64,000 bases of DNA from an uncultured Ruminococcus sp. (GCA_900539465.1 UQCF01000009.1:20921-84920); one strand, 5' to 3'; positions 33,680 to 43,666 are shown, counted from the stretch's first letter. A program made the numbers and translations. Notes: generated by a model not told the origin, from the sequence alone.

Positions 33680-35113
33680 ATGAACGACAAAGAAAAATAT
33701 ATTTCCCCGTTTTCCACAAGATACGCAAGCCCCGAAATGCAGGAGACTTTTTCGGAAAGCTTTAAATTCAAGACATGGAGGAAGCTTTGGATTGCACTTG
33801 CAAAGGCAGAAAAAGAGCTTGGCCTCGATATAACCGACGAGCAGATTGCAGAGCTTGAAGCTCATGCCGAGGATATCAACTTTGACGTTGCCGAGGCAAG
33901 AGAAAAGGTAGTTCGTCACGATGTTATGTCGCACGTTTATGCCTACGGCAAACAATGCCCCAAGGCAGAGGCGATTATTCACCTCGGTGCGACCTCATGC
34001 TATGTCGGTGACAACACGGATGTCATTATTTTAAGAAAAGCCTCGGAGATTGTTCTTAAAAAAGCCGTTCAGGTGTTAAAAAACCTCTCTGAGTTTGCAA
34101 ATAAATACAAAGACCTCCCCTGCCTTGCCTACACCCATTTACAGCCGGCACAGCTAACAACCGTCGGCAAAAGAGCGACTCTTTGGATGTATGAGCTTTC
34201 GCAGGACATAGAAGAGCTTGAGCATAGGCTTGATAAGCTCCTGCTCCTCGGCTCAAAGGGCACAACGGGCACGCAGGCAAGCTTTATGGAGCTTTTCGGC
34301 GGCGATGAAGAGAAAGTTAAAAAACTGGAGGAGCTCATAGCGAAAGACATGGGCTTTAAGGGCTGCGTTGCGGTCTCCGGTCAGACCTATTCGAGAAAAA
34401 CAGACGCATATTTTCTTTCTGTTCTCTCCGGCTTTGCTCAGAGCGCATATAAATTTTCTAACGACCTTAGAATCTTGCAATCCTTTGAGGAGATGGAGGA
34501 GCCGTTTGAAAAAAACCAGATAGGCTCGTCCGCCATGCCCTATAAACGCAACCCCATGAGAAGCGAAAGAATTTCCGCACTTGCAAAATATGTTATCTGC
34601 GACTCTCTCAACCCTGCCTTCACCGCAGGCACGCAGTGGTTTGAAAGAACGCTTGACGACTCCGCAAACAAGAGAATATCCGTTGCAGAGGCCTTCCTCG
34701 CGGTTGACGCGATACTCAACATTTATATAAATGTTACGGCAGGTCTTGTTGTTTATGACAAGGTAATTCACCGCAGAGTTATGGAGAAGCTCCCGTTCAT
34801 GGCAACGGAAAACATTATGATGGAATCCGTAAAGCGCGGCGGCAACCGCCAGGAGCTTCACGAAAAGCTGCGCGTTCATTCGCACGCCGCAGCCGCGAAG
34901 GTTAAGCTGGAGGGCGGTGCCAACGACCTCATTCAAAGAATAGCGGATGATGATGCTTTTCCGCTCTCGCTTGAGGAAATACAGTCGCACCTCGACTCGA
35001 AGCTTTACACGGGCAGAAGTGCGTCACAGGTTGACGAATTTTTAAAAGATGTTGCAGAACCCATACTCGCAAGGCTTTATAAAGATGAAGTTAAGGCAGA
35101 GCTCAACGTATAA
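33680..35113 (+). CDS. purB: Adenylosuccinate lyase
   Basis: A 477-residue fumarase/aspartase-superfamily lyase. It shows Y-T-H-L-Q-P-A-Q-L-T-T (about 150), the signature loop G-S-S-A-M-P-Y-K-R-N-P (about 285, with the catalytic Ser) and E-R-T-L-D-D-S near 330. It splits SAICAR to AICAR and adenylosuccinate to AMP. It lies between the two halves of the PurH function. Confidence 0.95.
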   Translation: MNDKEKYISPFSTRYASPEMQETFSESFKFKTWRKLWIALAKAEKELGLDITDEQIAELEAHAEDINFDVAEAREKVVRHDVMSHVYAYGKQCPKAEAIIHLGATSCYVGDNTDVIILRKASEIVLKKAVQVLKNLSEFANKYKDLPCLAYTHLQPAQLTTVGKRATLWMYELSQDIEELEHRLDKLLLLGSKGTTGTQASFMELFGGDEEKVKKLEELIAKDMGFKGCVAVSGQTYSRKTDAYFLSVLSGFAQSAYKFSNDLRILQSFEEMEEPFEKNQIGSSAMPYKRNPMRSERISALAKYVICDSLNPAFTAGTQWFERTLDDSANKRISVAEAFLAVDAILNIYINVTAGLVVYDKVIHRRVMEKLPFMATENIMMESVKRGGNRQELHEKLRVHSHAAAAKVKLEGGANDLIQRIADDDAFPLSLEEIQSHLDSKLYTGRSASQVDEFLKDVAEPILARLYKDEVKAELNV

Positions 35114-35125
35114 GGAGATGTCGAA

Positions 35126-36310
35126 ATGAAAGAATTTGAACTGAAATACGGCTGTAACCCCAACCAAAAGCCGTCAAAAATTTTTATGAAGGACGGCTCG
35201 GAGCTTCCCATCGAAATCCTTTCGGGAAAGCCCGGATACATAAATTTTCTTGACGCATTCAACTCTTGGCAGCTTGTTAAAGAGATAAAGGCCGCTCTCG
35301 GTGCTCCGGCGGCAGCTTCGTTTAAGCACGTAAGCCCCACCTCTGCCGCAATAGGCACTCCCCTGCCCGAGAAATTAAAAAGAGCCTGCTTTGTTGACGA
35401 TGTAGAGGGGCTTGACGATTCTCCACTCGCCTGCGCTTATGCGAGGGCAAGAGGCACCGACCGTCTCTCGTCCTTCGGCGACTGGATAGCTCTTTCGGAC
35501 ATTTGCGACGTCACAACCGCAAAGCTTATAAAAAGAGAAGTATCGGACGGCATCATAGCCCCCGGCTATGACGATGAGGCTCTCAAAATTCTTAAAGAAA
35601 AGAAAAAAGGCAACTACAACATAGTTAAAATAGACCCGGACTACGTTCCGAACCCGATAGAAAATAAAGATGTTTACGGCATCACCTTTGAGCAGGGAAG
35701 AAACAATTTTAAGATAGATGAGGCTCTTCTCTCAAACATAGTTACGCAGAACAAGAATCTCCCGGACAGTGCAAAAAAAGACCTTATAATAGCTCTTATA
35801 ACACTCAAATACACCCAGTCAAACTCTGTTTGCTATGCTGTTGACGGACAGGCTATCGGCGTAGGTGCAGGTCAGCAGTCGCGCATACACTGCACACGTC
35901 TTGCGGGCAGCAAGGCCGATATATGGCATCTTCGCCAAAGCGACAAGGTTCTTTCACTGCCGTTTTTGCCCACGGTTAAAAGACCCGACAGAGACAATGT
36001 TATCGATATTTATATCTCCGACGATGATGAGGACGTTCTCGCAGACGGAATTTGGCAGAAGTTCTTTTCAGAGAAGCCGGAGCCGTTCACAAAAGCGGAG
36101 CAGAAAGAATATCTTGCCGGAATTTCCGGCGTTTCGGTCGGAAGCGACGCATTCTTCCCCTTTGATGACAATATAGAAAGAGCCTCCCGCAGCGGTGTTA
36201 GCTACGTCGCACAGCCCGGCGGCTCCATAAGAGACGATATTGTAATAGACACCTGCAACAAAAAAGGCATGGTCATGGCCTTCACGGGCATGCGCCTTTT
36301 CCACCATTGA
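35126..36310 (+). CDS. AICAR transformylase, stand-alone (lacks IMP cyclohydrolase domain)
   Basis: A 394-residue protein aligned only with the C-terminal transformylase half of PurH. It starts K-Y-G-C-N-P-N-Q-K-P and shows S-F-K-H-V-S-P-T-S-A-A near 70, Q-S-N-S-V-C-Y-A near 230 and D-A-F-F-P-F near 345. The Lys-His pair of S-F-K-H is the catalytic motif. The N-terminal MGS-like cyclohydrolase domain (about 200 residues) is absent. It formylates AICAR (ZMP), the ligand of the operon's riboswitch. The separate PurO-like gene upstream provides the missing step. Confidence 0.9.
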   Translation: MKEFELKYGCNPNQKPSKIFMKDGSELPIEILSGKPGYINFLDAFNSWQLVKEIKAALGAPAAASFKHVSPTSAAIGTPLPEKLKRACFVDDVEGLDDSPLACAYARARGTDRLSSFGDWIALSDICDVTTAKLIKREVSDGIIAPGYDDEALKILKEKKKGNYNIVKIDPDYVPNPIENKDVYGITFEQGRNNFKIDEALLSNIVTQNKNLPDSAKKDLIIALITLKYTQSNSVCYAVDGQAIGVGAGQQSRIHCTRLAGSKADIWHLRQSDKVLSLPFLPTVKRPDRDNVIDIYISDDDEDVLADGIWQKFFSEKPEPFTKAEQKEYLAGISGVSVGSDAFFPFDDNIERASRSGVSYVAQPGGSIRDDIVIDTCNKKGMVMAFTGMRLFHH

Positions 36311-36322
36311 TGAGGTGAAAAA

Positions 36323-37594
36323 ATGAACATAATGGTTATCGGCGGCGGCGGACGCGAACACGCCGTTATAAAAAAGCTTAAAGAAAATAAGAATATAACC
36401 AAAATATACGCCTTGCCCGGCAACGGCGGCATTGCAAAGGACGCCGAGTGCGTCAAAATCTCCGCAACGGATATTCCCTCGGCGGTTGAATTTGCAAAAA
36501 CGCACGGCATTGATTTTTGCGTTGTTACCCCCGACGATCCGCTTGTTCTCGGCATGGCAGACGCTCTGCGCGAAATCGGCGTGCCCTGCTTCGGTCCTTC
36601 CAAAGAAGCGGCGATAATTGAGGGCAGCAAGGTTTTCTCTAAAAATCTTATGAAGAAATACGGTATTCCGACTGCCGAATACGAGGTGTTCGGAGATATG
36701 GAGAGTGCGCTCAAATACATCGACACCTGCCCTGTTCCGACGGTTATCAAAGCCGACGGGCTTGCGCTCGGCAAGGGCGTGATTATTGCCGCGACAAGAG
36801 AAGAGGCCAAAAACGCCGTGCGCTCCATGATGGAGGATAAAATTTTCGGCGAGAGCGGCAGCAACATTGTCGTTGAAGAATTTTTAGAGGGTCCGGAGGT
36901 ATCGGTACTCTCTTTCACAGACGGAAAAACAATTGTGCCGATGATATCTTCTATGGATCATAAGCGTGCGCTTGACGGTGATAAAGGGCTTAACACGGGC
37001 GGAATGGGTACGGTTGCACCCAACCCTTATTACAGCAAAGAGATTGCCGACGAGTGCATGAAAAAAATCTTCTTGCCTACAATTAACGCTATGAAAGCAG
37101 AGGGCAGAACCTTTAAAGGCTGCCTCTACTTCGGGCTGATGATAACAAAAGACGGTCCCAAGGTTATAGAATATAACTGCCGCTTCGGCGACCCCGAAAC
37201 CCAGGTGGTTTTGCCGCTTCTTGAAAGTGACCTTTTCACTGTTATGCAGGCAGTAGAAAACGAGACGCTTGAAAGCACCGAGGTTAAATTCAGCAAAAAG
37301 AGCGCCTGCTGCGTAGTTATGGCATCCGAGGGATACCCCGTAAAATATGAAAAGGGCTTTGAAATCACCGCTGATGATGATTTTGACGCATTGCTTTATG
37401 TTGCGGGCGCAGCCGAAAAGGACGGCAAAACCGTTACCTCCGGCGGCCGTGTTCTCGGCGTGACCGCCACCGCAGACGACTTGAAATCTGCAATAGACAA
37501 AGCATATGAGAATGTAACGCACGTTCATTTCGACAACGCATTTTATCGCAAGGATATAGGACAAAGAGCGCTTAAAGCTGCCGAAAACAAATGA
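36323..37594 (+). CDS. purD: GAR synthetase
   Basis: A 423-residue ATP-grasp ligase with V-I-G-G-G-G-R-E-H-A at the start, K-A-D-G-L-A-L-G-K-G near 145, N-T-G-G-M-G near 228 and Y-N-C-R-F-G-D-P-E-T-Q near 280. It joins phosphoribosylamine and glycine. Preceded by GAGGTG in the operon. Confidence 0.96.
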   Translation: MNIMVIGGGGREHAVIKKLKENKNITKIYALPGNGGIAKDAECVKISATDIPSAVEFAKTHGIDFCVVTPDDPLVLGMADALREIGVPCFGPSKEAAIIEGSKVFSKNLMKKYGIPTAEYEVFGDMESALKYIDTCPVPTVIKADGLALGKGVIIAATREEAKNAVRSMMEDKIFGESGSNIVVEEFLEGPEVSVLSFTDGKTIVPMISSMDHKRALDGDKGLNTGGMGTVAPNPYYSKEIADECMKKIFLPTINAMKAEGRTFKGCLYFGLMITKDGPKVIEYNCRFGDPETQVVLPLLESDLFTVMQAVENETLESTEVKFSKKSACCVVMASEGYPVKYEKGFEITADDDFDALLYVAGAAEKDGKTVTSGGRVLGVTATADDLKSAIDKAYENVTHVHFDNAFYRKDIGQRALKAAENK

Positions 37595-37607
37595 GAGGAG
37601 CGCAATA

Positions 37608-40600
37608 ATGGTATACAGAGTTTATGTTGAAAAGAAAAAAGGACTCACCGCAGAAGCAGACGGCATGACCGCCGACGCAAAAAATCTGCTGATGATAGAC
37701 GGCATTGAAAAAATACGCATACTCAACAGGTACGATGTTGAAAATATTGACGAGGAGCTTTTTGAAAAATGCAAAAAAACCGTATTTTCGGAGCCTCAGC
37801 TTGACGATATTTATGACCACATAGGTGAAAAGGACGACTGCACGGTTTTTGCGGTGGAATACCTCCCCGGTCAGTTTGACCAGCGTGCAGACTCTGCGGC
37901 TCAGTGTATTCAAATAATATCCAAGGGCGAAAGACCGCTTGTTAAAACGGCAAAGGTCTATATGATATACGGCAATGTTTCGCAAAACGGAATAGACGCG
38001 CTCAAAAAATATGTCATTAACCCCGTTGAAAGCCGCGAAGCTTCTCTTAAAAGACTTGAAACACTTGCAACAGATTATGATATTCCCACCTCCGTTGCAG
38101 TGCTCGACGGCTTTAACCGGCTCGACGAAAAAGGTCTTGCCGAATTTGTTAAAAAATATGCCCTTGCCATGGACGAGGACGATATAAAATTCTGTCAGGA
38201 TTATTTTAAAAAAGAAAAGCGCGACCCGACCATAACAGAGATAAGAATGATAGACACATATTGGTCAGACCACTGCCGTCACACAACATTTTTGACTACG
38301 ATTGACTCGGCGGAGTTTGAGGATGAGCTTTTGGAATCTGCCTTTAACGAATATAAAAAGACAAGAGAAGCCATCGGCAGAACAAAGCCGATGAATCTTA
38401 TGGACATTGCGACTGTTGCAACAAAATATTTAAAAGCCCAGGGTAAGCTCCCAAGGCTTGACGAGAGCGAAGAAATAAATGCCTGCACAGTTAAGGTTAA
38501 GGTGGAGGTTGACGGAGAAAAAGAGGACTGGCTTCTGCTCTTTAAAAACGAAACGCACAATCACCCGACAGAGATTGAGCCTTTCGGCGGTGCGGCAACG
38601 TGCATCGGCGGTGCAATACGCGACCCCCTCTCCGGCAGGTCTTACGTCTATGCCGCAATGAGAGTTACAGGCGCGGCGAACCCATTAAAGCCTGTCAGCG
38701 AAACGCTTGAGGGCAAGCTCCCGCAAAGAAAAATCGTCACCACAGCGGCGGCAGGCTACAGCTCATACGGCAACCAGATAGGGCTTGCCACGGGTCAGGT
38801 GGACGAAATATATCACGACGGCTACGCGGCAAAGCGTATGGAAATCGGTGCCGTAATTGCGGCTGCTCCGGCAGAGAATGTACGCAGAGAGCGCCCCGAG
38901 GACGGCGACATTGTTATTCTTCTCGGCGGCAGAACAGGCCGCGACGGCTGCGGCGGTGCAACAGGCTCTTCAAAGTCACACACACTCGAATCACTTGAAA
39001 CCTGCGGTGCGGAGGTTCAAAAAGGTAACGCCCCCGAAGAGAGAAAGCTCCAAAGGCTTTTCAGGAACAAAGAGGCGTCACTCCTCATAAAACGCTGCAA
39101 CGATTTCGGCGCAGGCGGTGTGTCCGTTGCAATCGGCGAGCTTGCGGACGGTCTTGTAATAGACCTCAATGCCGTACCGAAAAAATATGACGGTCTTGAC
39201 GGCACAGAGCTTGCAATAAGTGAATCGCAGGAGCGCATGGCGGTTGTTGTCGCCCCCGAAGATGTTGACAAATTCAAAGCTCTTGCCGACAAAGAAAACC
39301 TTGAGGCAACGGTTGTTGCCGTCGTCAAGGACGAGCCGCGCCTTAAAATGAACTGGAACGGCAAAACCATTGTTGACATCTCCCGTGATTTTCTTAACTC
39401 CAACGGAGCGGAAAAGCACATTGACATAACACCTGCAAAGCCGCAGGATTACAGCAAAAAAATCCCCGAAGACTTCAAAAAAGGTTTAACCGACCTTGCA
39501 GGCGACCTTAATGTTTGCTCAAAGAGAGGTCTTTCGGAACGGTTTGACTCCACAATCGGTGCAGGCACAGTTGTTATGCCCTTCGGCGGCAAAAATCAGC
39601 TTACGCCGAACCAGGCTATGGTCAACAAAATTTCGGTTGAGAAAAAGCATACCGATTCCTGCTCATATATGGCATGGGGCTACAACCCGTTTATAACAGA
39701 AAAAAGCCCCTATCACGGCGCATACCTTGCGGTTATAGAGTCTGTATCAAAGCTTGTTGCCGCCGGTGCGGAGTTTAAAGATGTTTACCTCACGTTCCAA
39801 GAATATTTTGAAAAGCCGATGAAGGACGGCAAGCGCTGGGGCAAGCCCCTTGCGGCGCTTCTCGGCGCGCTCAAGGCACAGCTTGAGTTTGGCATAGCGG
39901 CGATAGGCGGCAAGGACTCTATGAGCGGCACGTTTGAGCATATTGACGTTCCACCGACGCTCGTAAGCTTTGCCGTCACAACAGGCAAAACCGACGAGGT
40001 TATAACTCCCGAATTTAAAAAGGCAAATCACTCCGTAAGAATTGTTCGCCCCGACTATGACAAAAACGGCTTGCCTGTCACCGCCTCTCTTAAAAAGGTA
40101 TTCGGTGAAGTGACCGCTTTGATGCGTGAGGGCAAAATTGCGGCAGCCTACACCCCGACCTACGGCGGAATTGCAGAGGCAATATTCAAAATGGCCGTCG
40201 GCAACTCCATAGGCTTCAAATTTGCGGACGGAGTATCTCTCAAAGATATTTTCTCCTACGGCTACGGTTCGTTCATACTTGAATTTAACGACGGCACCGA
40301 ATACGGCACTCTTTTAGGTGAAACGACCGGCAGCGGCTCAATTTCTCTCGGTGATGAAGACGTTTCTCTCAAAGAGCTTCTCACGGTTTATGAAAACAAG
40401 CTTGAGCCTATATTCTCATGCAATATCGAGCAAGGCAAATCAGACATTCCCGCTTTCACATTCAGCGCGAAAGAGCATCGCTCGGCGGCAATTAAATCCG
40501 CAAAGCCGAAAGTGCTTATTCCTGTTTTCCCCGGAACCAACTGCGAGTATGACTCGGCAAAAGCGGTTGCGGACGCAGGCGCGGAAGCAGAAATTTTTGT

Positions 40601-41300
40601 TATAAACAACCTCACATCGGCGGGTATATCGAAATCTGTCGATACATTTGCAAGGAAGTTGAAGGAATCGCAAATCGTGTTTATCCCGGGCGGCTTCTCC
40701 GGCGGTGACGAGCCTGACGGTTCGGGCAAATTCATAACCGCATTTTTCAGAAACCCCGAAATCAAGCATGAGGTACATGAGCTTCTTAATAACAGAGACG
40801 GCCTTATGTGCGGCATATGCAACGGCTTCCAGGCACTTATCAAGCTCGGGCTTGTCCCCTACGGCAAAATTATTGACACCGATGAAAACTGCCCGACCCT
40901 GACATATAACACAATCGGCAGACATCAGTCAAGAATTGTTCGCACAAGAATTGCGTCAAACAAATCACCGTGGCTCAAAAATACAAATCCCGGCGAAATA
41001 TACTGCGTGCCTATTTCTCACGGCGAGGGCAGATTTTTGGCAAGCGACGAGCTTATTATGAAGCTTCGTGACAACGGCCAGATAGCCACACAGTATGTTG
41101 ACCTTGACGGAAACCCGACAAGTGATATCAGATTTAACCCCAACAACTCCGCGTTTGCCATTGAGGGCATAACCTCCCCCGACGGCAGAGTTTTCGGCAA
41201 AATGGGTCACTCCGAAAGAATCGGAAGCGGTCTTTATAAAAATGTTGAGGGCAACTACGACATCGGTATGTTCCGCTCGGCAGTAGAATATTTTAAATAA
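37608..41300 (+). CDS. purL: FGAM synthase, single-chain PurL
   Basis: A 1230-residue single-chain enzyme. The synthetase part has F-K-N-E-T-H-N-H-P-T-E-I near 310 and G-G-K-D-S-M-S-G near 770. The glutaminase part has F-P-G-T-N-C-E-Y near 975, the nucleophile in C-G-I-C-N-G-F-Q near 1070 and I-S-H-G-E-G-R near 1135. It turns FGAR to FGAM with glutamine and ATP. The single-chain form explains the absence of purS and purQ. Last gene of the operon, ending at a strong terminator. Confidence 0.96.
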   Translation: MVYRVYVEKKKGLTAEADGMTADAKNLLMIDGIEKIRILNRYDVENIDEELFEKCKKTVFSEPQLDDIYDHIGEKDDCTVFAVEYLPGQFDQRADSAAQCIQIISKGERPLVKTAKVYMIYGNVSQNGIDALKKYVINPVESREASLKRLETLATDYDIPTSVAVLDGFNRLDEKGLAEFVKKYALAMDEDDIKFCQDYFKKEKRDPTITEIRMIDTYWSDHCRHTTFLTTIDSAEFEDELLESAFNEYKKTREAIGRTKPMNLMDIATVATKYLKAQGKLPRLDESEEINACTVKVKVEVDGEKEDWLLLFKNETHNHPTEIEPFGGAATCIGGAIRDPLSGRSYVYAAMRVTGAANPLKPVSETLEGKLPQRKIVTTAAAGYSSYGNQIGLATGQVDEIYHDGYAAKRMEIGAVIAAAPAENVRRERPEDGDIVILLGGRTGRDGCGGATGSSKSHTLESLETCGAEVQKGNAPEERKLQRLFRNKEASLLIKRCNDFGAGGVSVAIGELADGLVIDLNAVPKKYDGLDGTELAISESQERMAVVVAPEDVDKFKALADKENLEATVVAVVKDEPRLKMNWNGKTIVDISRDFLNSNGAEKHIDITPAKPQDYSKKIPEDFKKGLTDLAGDLNVCSKRGLSERFDSTIGAGTVVMPFGGKNQLTPNQAMVNKISVEKKHTDSCSYMAWGYNPFITEKSPYHGAYLAVIESVSKLVAAGAEFKDVYLTFQEYFEKPMKDGKRWGKPLAALLGALKAQLEFGIAAIGGKDSMSGTFEHIDVPPTLVSFAVTTGKTDEVITPEFKKANHSVRIVRPDYDKNGLPVTASLKKVFGEVTALMREGKIAAAYTPTYGGIAEAIFKMAVGNSIGFKFADGVSLKDIFSYGYGSFILEFNDGTEYGTLLGETTGSGSISLGDEDVSLKELLTVYENKLEPIFSCNIEQGKSDIPAFTFSAKEHRSAAIKSAKPKVLIPVFPGTNCEYDSAKAVADAGAEAEIFVINNLTSAGISKSVDTFARKLKESQIVFIPGGFSGGDEPDGSGKFITAFFRNPEIKHEVHELLNNRDGLMCGICNGFQALIKLGLVPYGKIIDTDENCPTLTYNTIGRHQSRIVRTRIASNKSPWLKNTNPGEIYCVPISHGEGRFLASDELIMKLRDNGQIATQYVDLDGNPTSDIRFNPNNSAFAIEGITSPDGRVFGKMGHSERIGSGLYKNVEGNYDIGMFRSAVEYFK

Positions 41301-41308
41301 AACCAACA

Positions 41309-41350
41309 ATGCCGTATTCCTAAAGCACTGAGGAATACGGCATTTTTATT
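41309..41350. terminator. Bidirectional terminator after purL
   Basis: Arms ATGCCGTATTCCT and AGGAATACGGCAT (41309-41321 and 41331-41343) with a T-run. It lies between convergent genes. The same core arms occur in the terminator at 43667-43704. Confidence 0.9.
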
Positions 41351-41358
41351 TTATTCTC

Positions 41359-41832
41359 TTATAAGCTCCAAAGCAAATCGTATAAAAGCGAAACAATTGC
41401 CGACCAGAATATCAGCACCAGAGCAGCTGCCGCAAGAACAATGACAATCTGTGCTCTGAAAAAATTTGACCTGTTTTTGTTTGAGTTGTCGATAGCAAGC
41501 ACTATGGCAATGATTGTTCCTATTACAGGTATTAAGCCTATCAGCATCCACGCAATATATTGCCCTACGGTTGCGACGGGCTGAACATTGTTTTGAACCG
41601 GAGCTTGATATTGATAAGCCGAATATACCTGTTGCGGCTGATTATAAACCGGCTCATTTCTGTAATATGTCTGCTGCACGGCAGGCTGTGCAGCGGGTGC
41701 AGCTTTCGGCTCGGTTTTGTTTTCGGTGCGTACATCACTCTCTTTTGGGCTTTCTTTGACTGCCGGAGCTCCGCAGTTGTCGCAAAATGCAAAGCTTTCA
41801 TCAAGTTCTTTTCCGCAAGTTTTACAATACAT
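41359..41832 (-). CDS. Zinc-ribbon membrane protein
   Basis: A 157-residue protein with an N-terminal zinc ribbon (C-K-T-C-G-K and C-D-N-C-G-A), a Pro/Gln-rich linker and two hydrophobic helices (about 85-110 and 125-150) around a charged D-N-S-N-K-N-R loop. The topology suggests a cytoplasmic zinc ribbon on a double membrane anchor. It shares its strand and zinc-ribbon type with the TPR protein encoded 17 bases upstream. Function unknown. Confidence 0.75.
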   Translation of the reverse strand: MYCKTCGKELDESFAFCDNCGAPAVKESPKESDVRTENKTEPKAAPAAQPAVQQTYYRNEPVYNQPQQVYSAYQYQAPVQNNVQPVATVGQYIAWMLIGLIPVIGTIIAIVLAIDNSNKNRSNFFRAQIVIVLAAAALVLIFWSAIVSLLYDLLWSL

Positions 41833-41849
41833 TTTTAAACTCCCATTCT

Positions 41850-43361
41850 TTATTTATTCAGCATCATATCACTGAGGATAATGCCTTCATTTTCATATAA
41901 AAAATATTTATCTCTATGAATTACGATTTTAACATATTCCGCATTTGCCACATTCACGTTAAAGCTGAATTTATCCGTTTTTCTTGTTATATTTTTAGAT
42001 GTATATGCAAGCTTATCGTCAACGTATATCTGAACGTACCATTCGGATTCTTCATACTTTTTTTCAAACGGAGCTATATAGCCGGATAAGGTTTTATATT
42101 TTTTATATATTCTAAACTCCCCATATCCGTTGTAATACGGTATAACATAGTTTGAAGCTTCGGAATAATCGTTGCCGAATGTATCAATCGGGGCACCGTC
42201 GTTCCATTCCCAACCGTCATGATTTACCATAACCGCGTCAGAGAGCGGAACGGGTTTTGAATCCTCAACAGAGGCAAGCTTTGATTTTAAGCTCTCATTC
42301 TCGGGAACTGTTTTTAATGCGTCATTCAGCAAAGAAATTGCTTCGCTGTAATTTCTCTCACCTATCAGCTTATCTGATTTGGAAATAATATAGGTCACAT
42401 ATTTTGCCGAATACTCGGACAACTTGCTTTTTAATTCATTATCATCGCCAATGTCTTTTATGGCAGTATTGAGAGTTAAAACGGCATTGACCCAATCGCC
42501 GGATTTTGCGTATGCGTCTGATTTTGATATTGCTTCGCTTTTTATTGTTGATGAATACTTTTCCGCATACTCGCTCAATTTGCTTTCGAGTTCTTTGTCG
42601 TCAATAATCTCGGCCGCTTCTTTAAGCTCTTTTATTGCGGAACCGTATTCATTATTTTTTGCGTAGCCGTCTGCAAGTTCAAGTGCTTTTTCTTTATATT
42701 TTTCGGCCGATTTTTCTATCTGTTTTTGTGCCTTGTCATAATTGTCATCATCACTTATAACAAGCCTATATTTATATATAGCCTGTTTGTATTCGCCTCT
42801 GTCAAACAATTCATTGGCACTTTTGAACGCATCTTTGGACTCTTTAAGTGCAAAAACATCATTCATTATTGCACCGAGTTCGGTGTTCAGCGATTCTATA
42901 TTAAAGCTTTTAGCAATACTTGCCCTTTTGTAAAACTCGTCGTAATCAATTTTATCCTTTTTGAAATCTTTTTTGAGTGAGTTAAAATAATCTTTTAAAG
43001 CATTTGCCAAAGACGCATTTGCCGAGCTGTTTCCGGCTATTTTTTCATTATATAAAGATGTTGCGGAAAAACTGTCGCAAGCGTCTATTGCTCTGACTAT
43101 CTTTTGGTTTGGGCTGTTATTGTATATCCCCATTGAAATAAGAACTATAAATACTGCCAACAATATGCCTGAACCGACGCCTAAAAGAATTTTTTCTTTT
43201 TTGTTTAGCTTTTTAATTTTTTCACTTGCCATCGACGATTTTTCTTTTAACTTTTCTTTGCTTTCATCAAACTTTGCGGCAACCATATCAACCTGTGCGC
43301 CGCAATGCGGGCAAAACGCGGCTCCCGAGTTTAATTCTCTGCCACAATTTTTACACTTCAT
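41850..43361 (-). CDS. Zinc-ribbon, membrane and TPR-like repeat protein
   Basis: A 503-residue protein. It begins M-K-C-K-N-C-G-R with C-P-H-C-G-A (zinc ribbon, 1-27), then a Lys-rich stretch, one membrane helix (about 62-82) and about 250 residues of helical repeats with Y-A-K-S/N-x-x-Y-x-x-A-I-x-x-L-x-x-A patterns. A beta-rich C-terminus follows. The start at 43361 has GGAGGG; a longer frame reaching 43520 crosses the regulatory dyad and is not used. This looks like a membrane scaffold with an outside repeat domain. It is divergently arranged with an XRE regulator that may control it. Confidence 0.78.
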   Translation of the reverse strand: MKCKNCGRELNSGAAFCPHCGAQVDMVAAKFDESKEKLKEKSSMASEKIKKLNKKEKILLGVGSGILLAVFIVLISMGIYNNSPNQKIVRAIDACDSFSATSLYNEKIAGNSSANASLANALKDYFNSLKKDFKKDKIDYDEFYKRASIAKSFNIESLNTELGAIMNDVFALKESKDAFKSANELFDRGEYKQAIYKYRLVISDDDNYDKAQKQIEKSAEKYKEKALELADGYAKNNEYGSAIKELKEAAEIIDDKELESKLSEYAEKYSSTIKSEAISKSDAYAKSGDWVNAVLTLNTAIKDIGDDNELKSKLSEYSAKYVTYIISKSDKLIGERNYSEAISLLNDALKTVPENESLKSKLASVEDSKPVPLSDAVMVNHDGWEWNDGAPIDTFGNDYSEASNYVIPYYNGYGEFRIYKKYKTLSGYIAPFEKKYEESEWYVQIYVDDKLAYTSKNITRKTDKFSFNVNVANAEYVKIVIHRDKYFLYENEGIILSDMMLNK

Positions 43362-43382
43362 TATGTAATCCCTCCGACACTC

Positions 43383-43441
43383 AATCAAAATATCCCGTTT
43401 TGGGATATTTTGATTATACCAAAACGGTATAATAATGTCAA
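43383..43441. promoter_or_regulatory. Divergent promoter region with two nested dyads
   Basis: Minus-strand promoter: TTGACA (43436-43441) and TATAAT (43413-43418), 17 bp apart. A perfect 14-bp-arm palindrome with spacer GTTTT covers 43383-43415, over the minus start site. A second dyad, ATTATACC/GGTATAAT (43413-43433), contains the -10 boxes of both directions. These are probably sites for the adjacent XRE repressor. Confidence 0.7.
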
Positions 43442-43452
43442 GAGGTGTTTTA

Positions 43453-43665
43453 ATGAGACTGAAGCAACTAAGGTTAAAAATGGGTATTTCGCAGTTAAAG
43501 CTTGCCCTTGATTTAAACATGAATCAAAACAGCATCAGCCGTTATGAAAACGAAGTACGTCAAGCCGATTATGATACGCTGATAAAATTTGCTGACTATT
43601 TTAATGTATCTATAGATTATCTTCTTGAACGAACCGACGACCCCAAATTTAATAAAAACAAATAA
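43453..43665 (+). CDS. XRE-family helix-turn-helix regulator
   Basis: A 70-residue single HTH_3 domain: L-R-L-K-M-G-I-S-Q-L-K-L-A-L-D-L, then S-I-S-R-Y-E-N and F-N-V-S-I-D-Y-L-L-E-R. It binds DNA as a dimer. The start at 43453 has AGAGGTG upstream; an in-frame ATG at 43435 would fall almost on the -10. It faces the zinc-ribbon/TPR operon across a dyad-rich promoter, so autoregulation plus control of that operon is likely. Confidence 0.9.
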   Translation: MRLKQLRLKMGISQLKLALDLNMNQNSISRYENEVRQADYDTLIKFADYFNVSIDYLLERTDDPKFNKNK

Positions 43666-43666
43666 C

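Noticed and set aside
34253..34990. Minus-strand 245-codon frame inside purB
   Set aside because: Antisense of a highly conserved purB region; no ribosome binding site.
36884..37564. Minus-strand 226-codon frame inside purD
   Set aside because: Antisense shadow of purD motifs.
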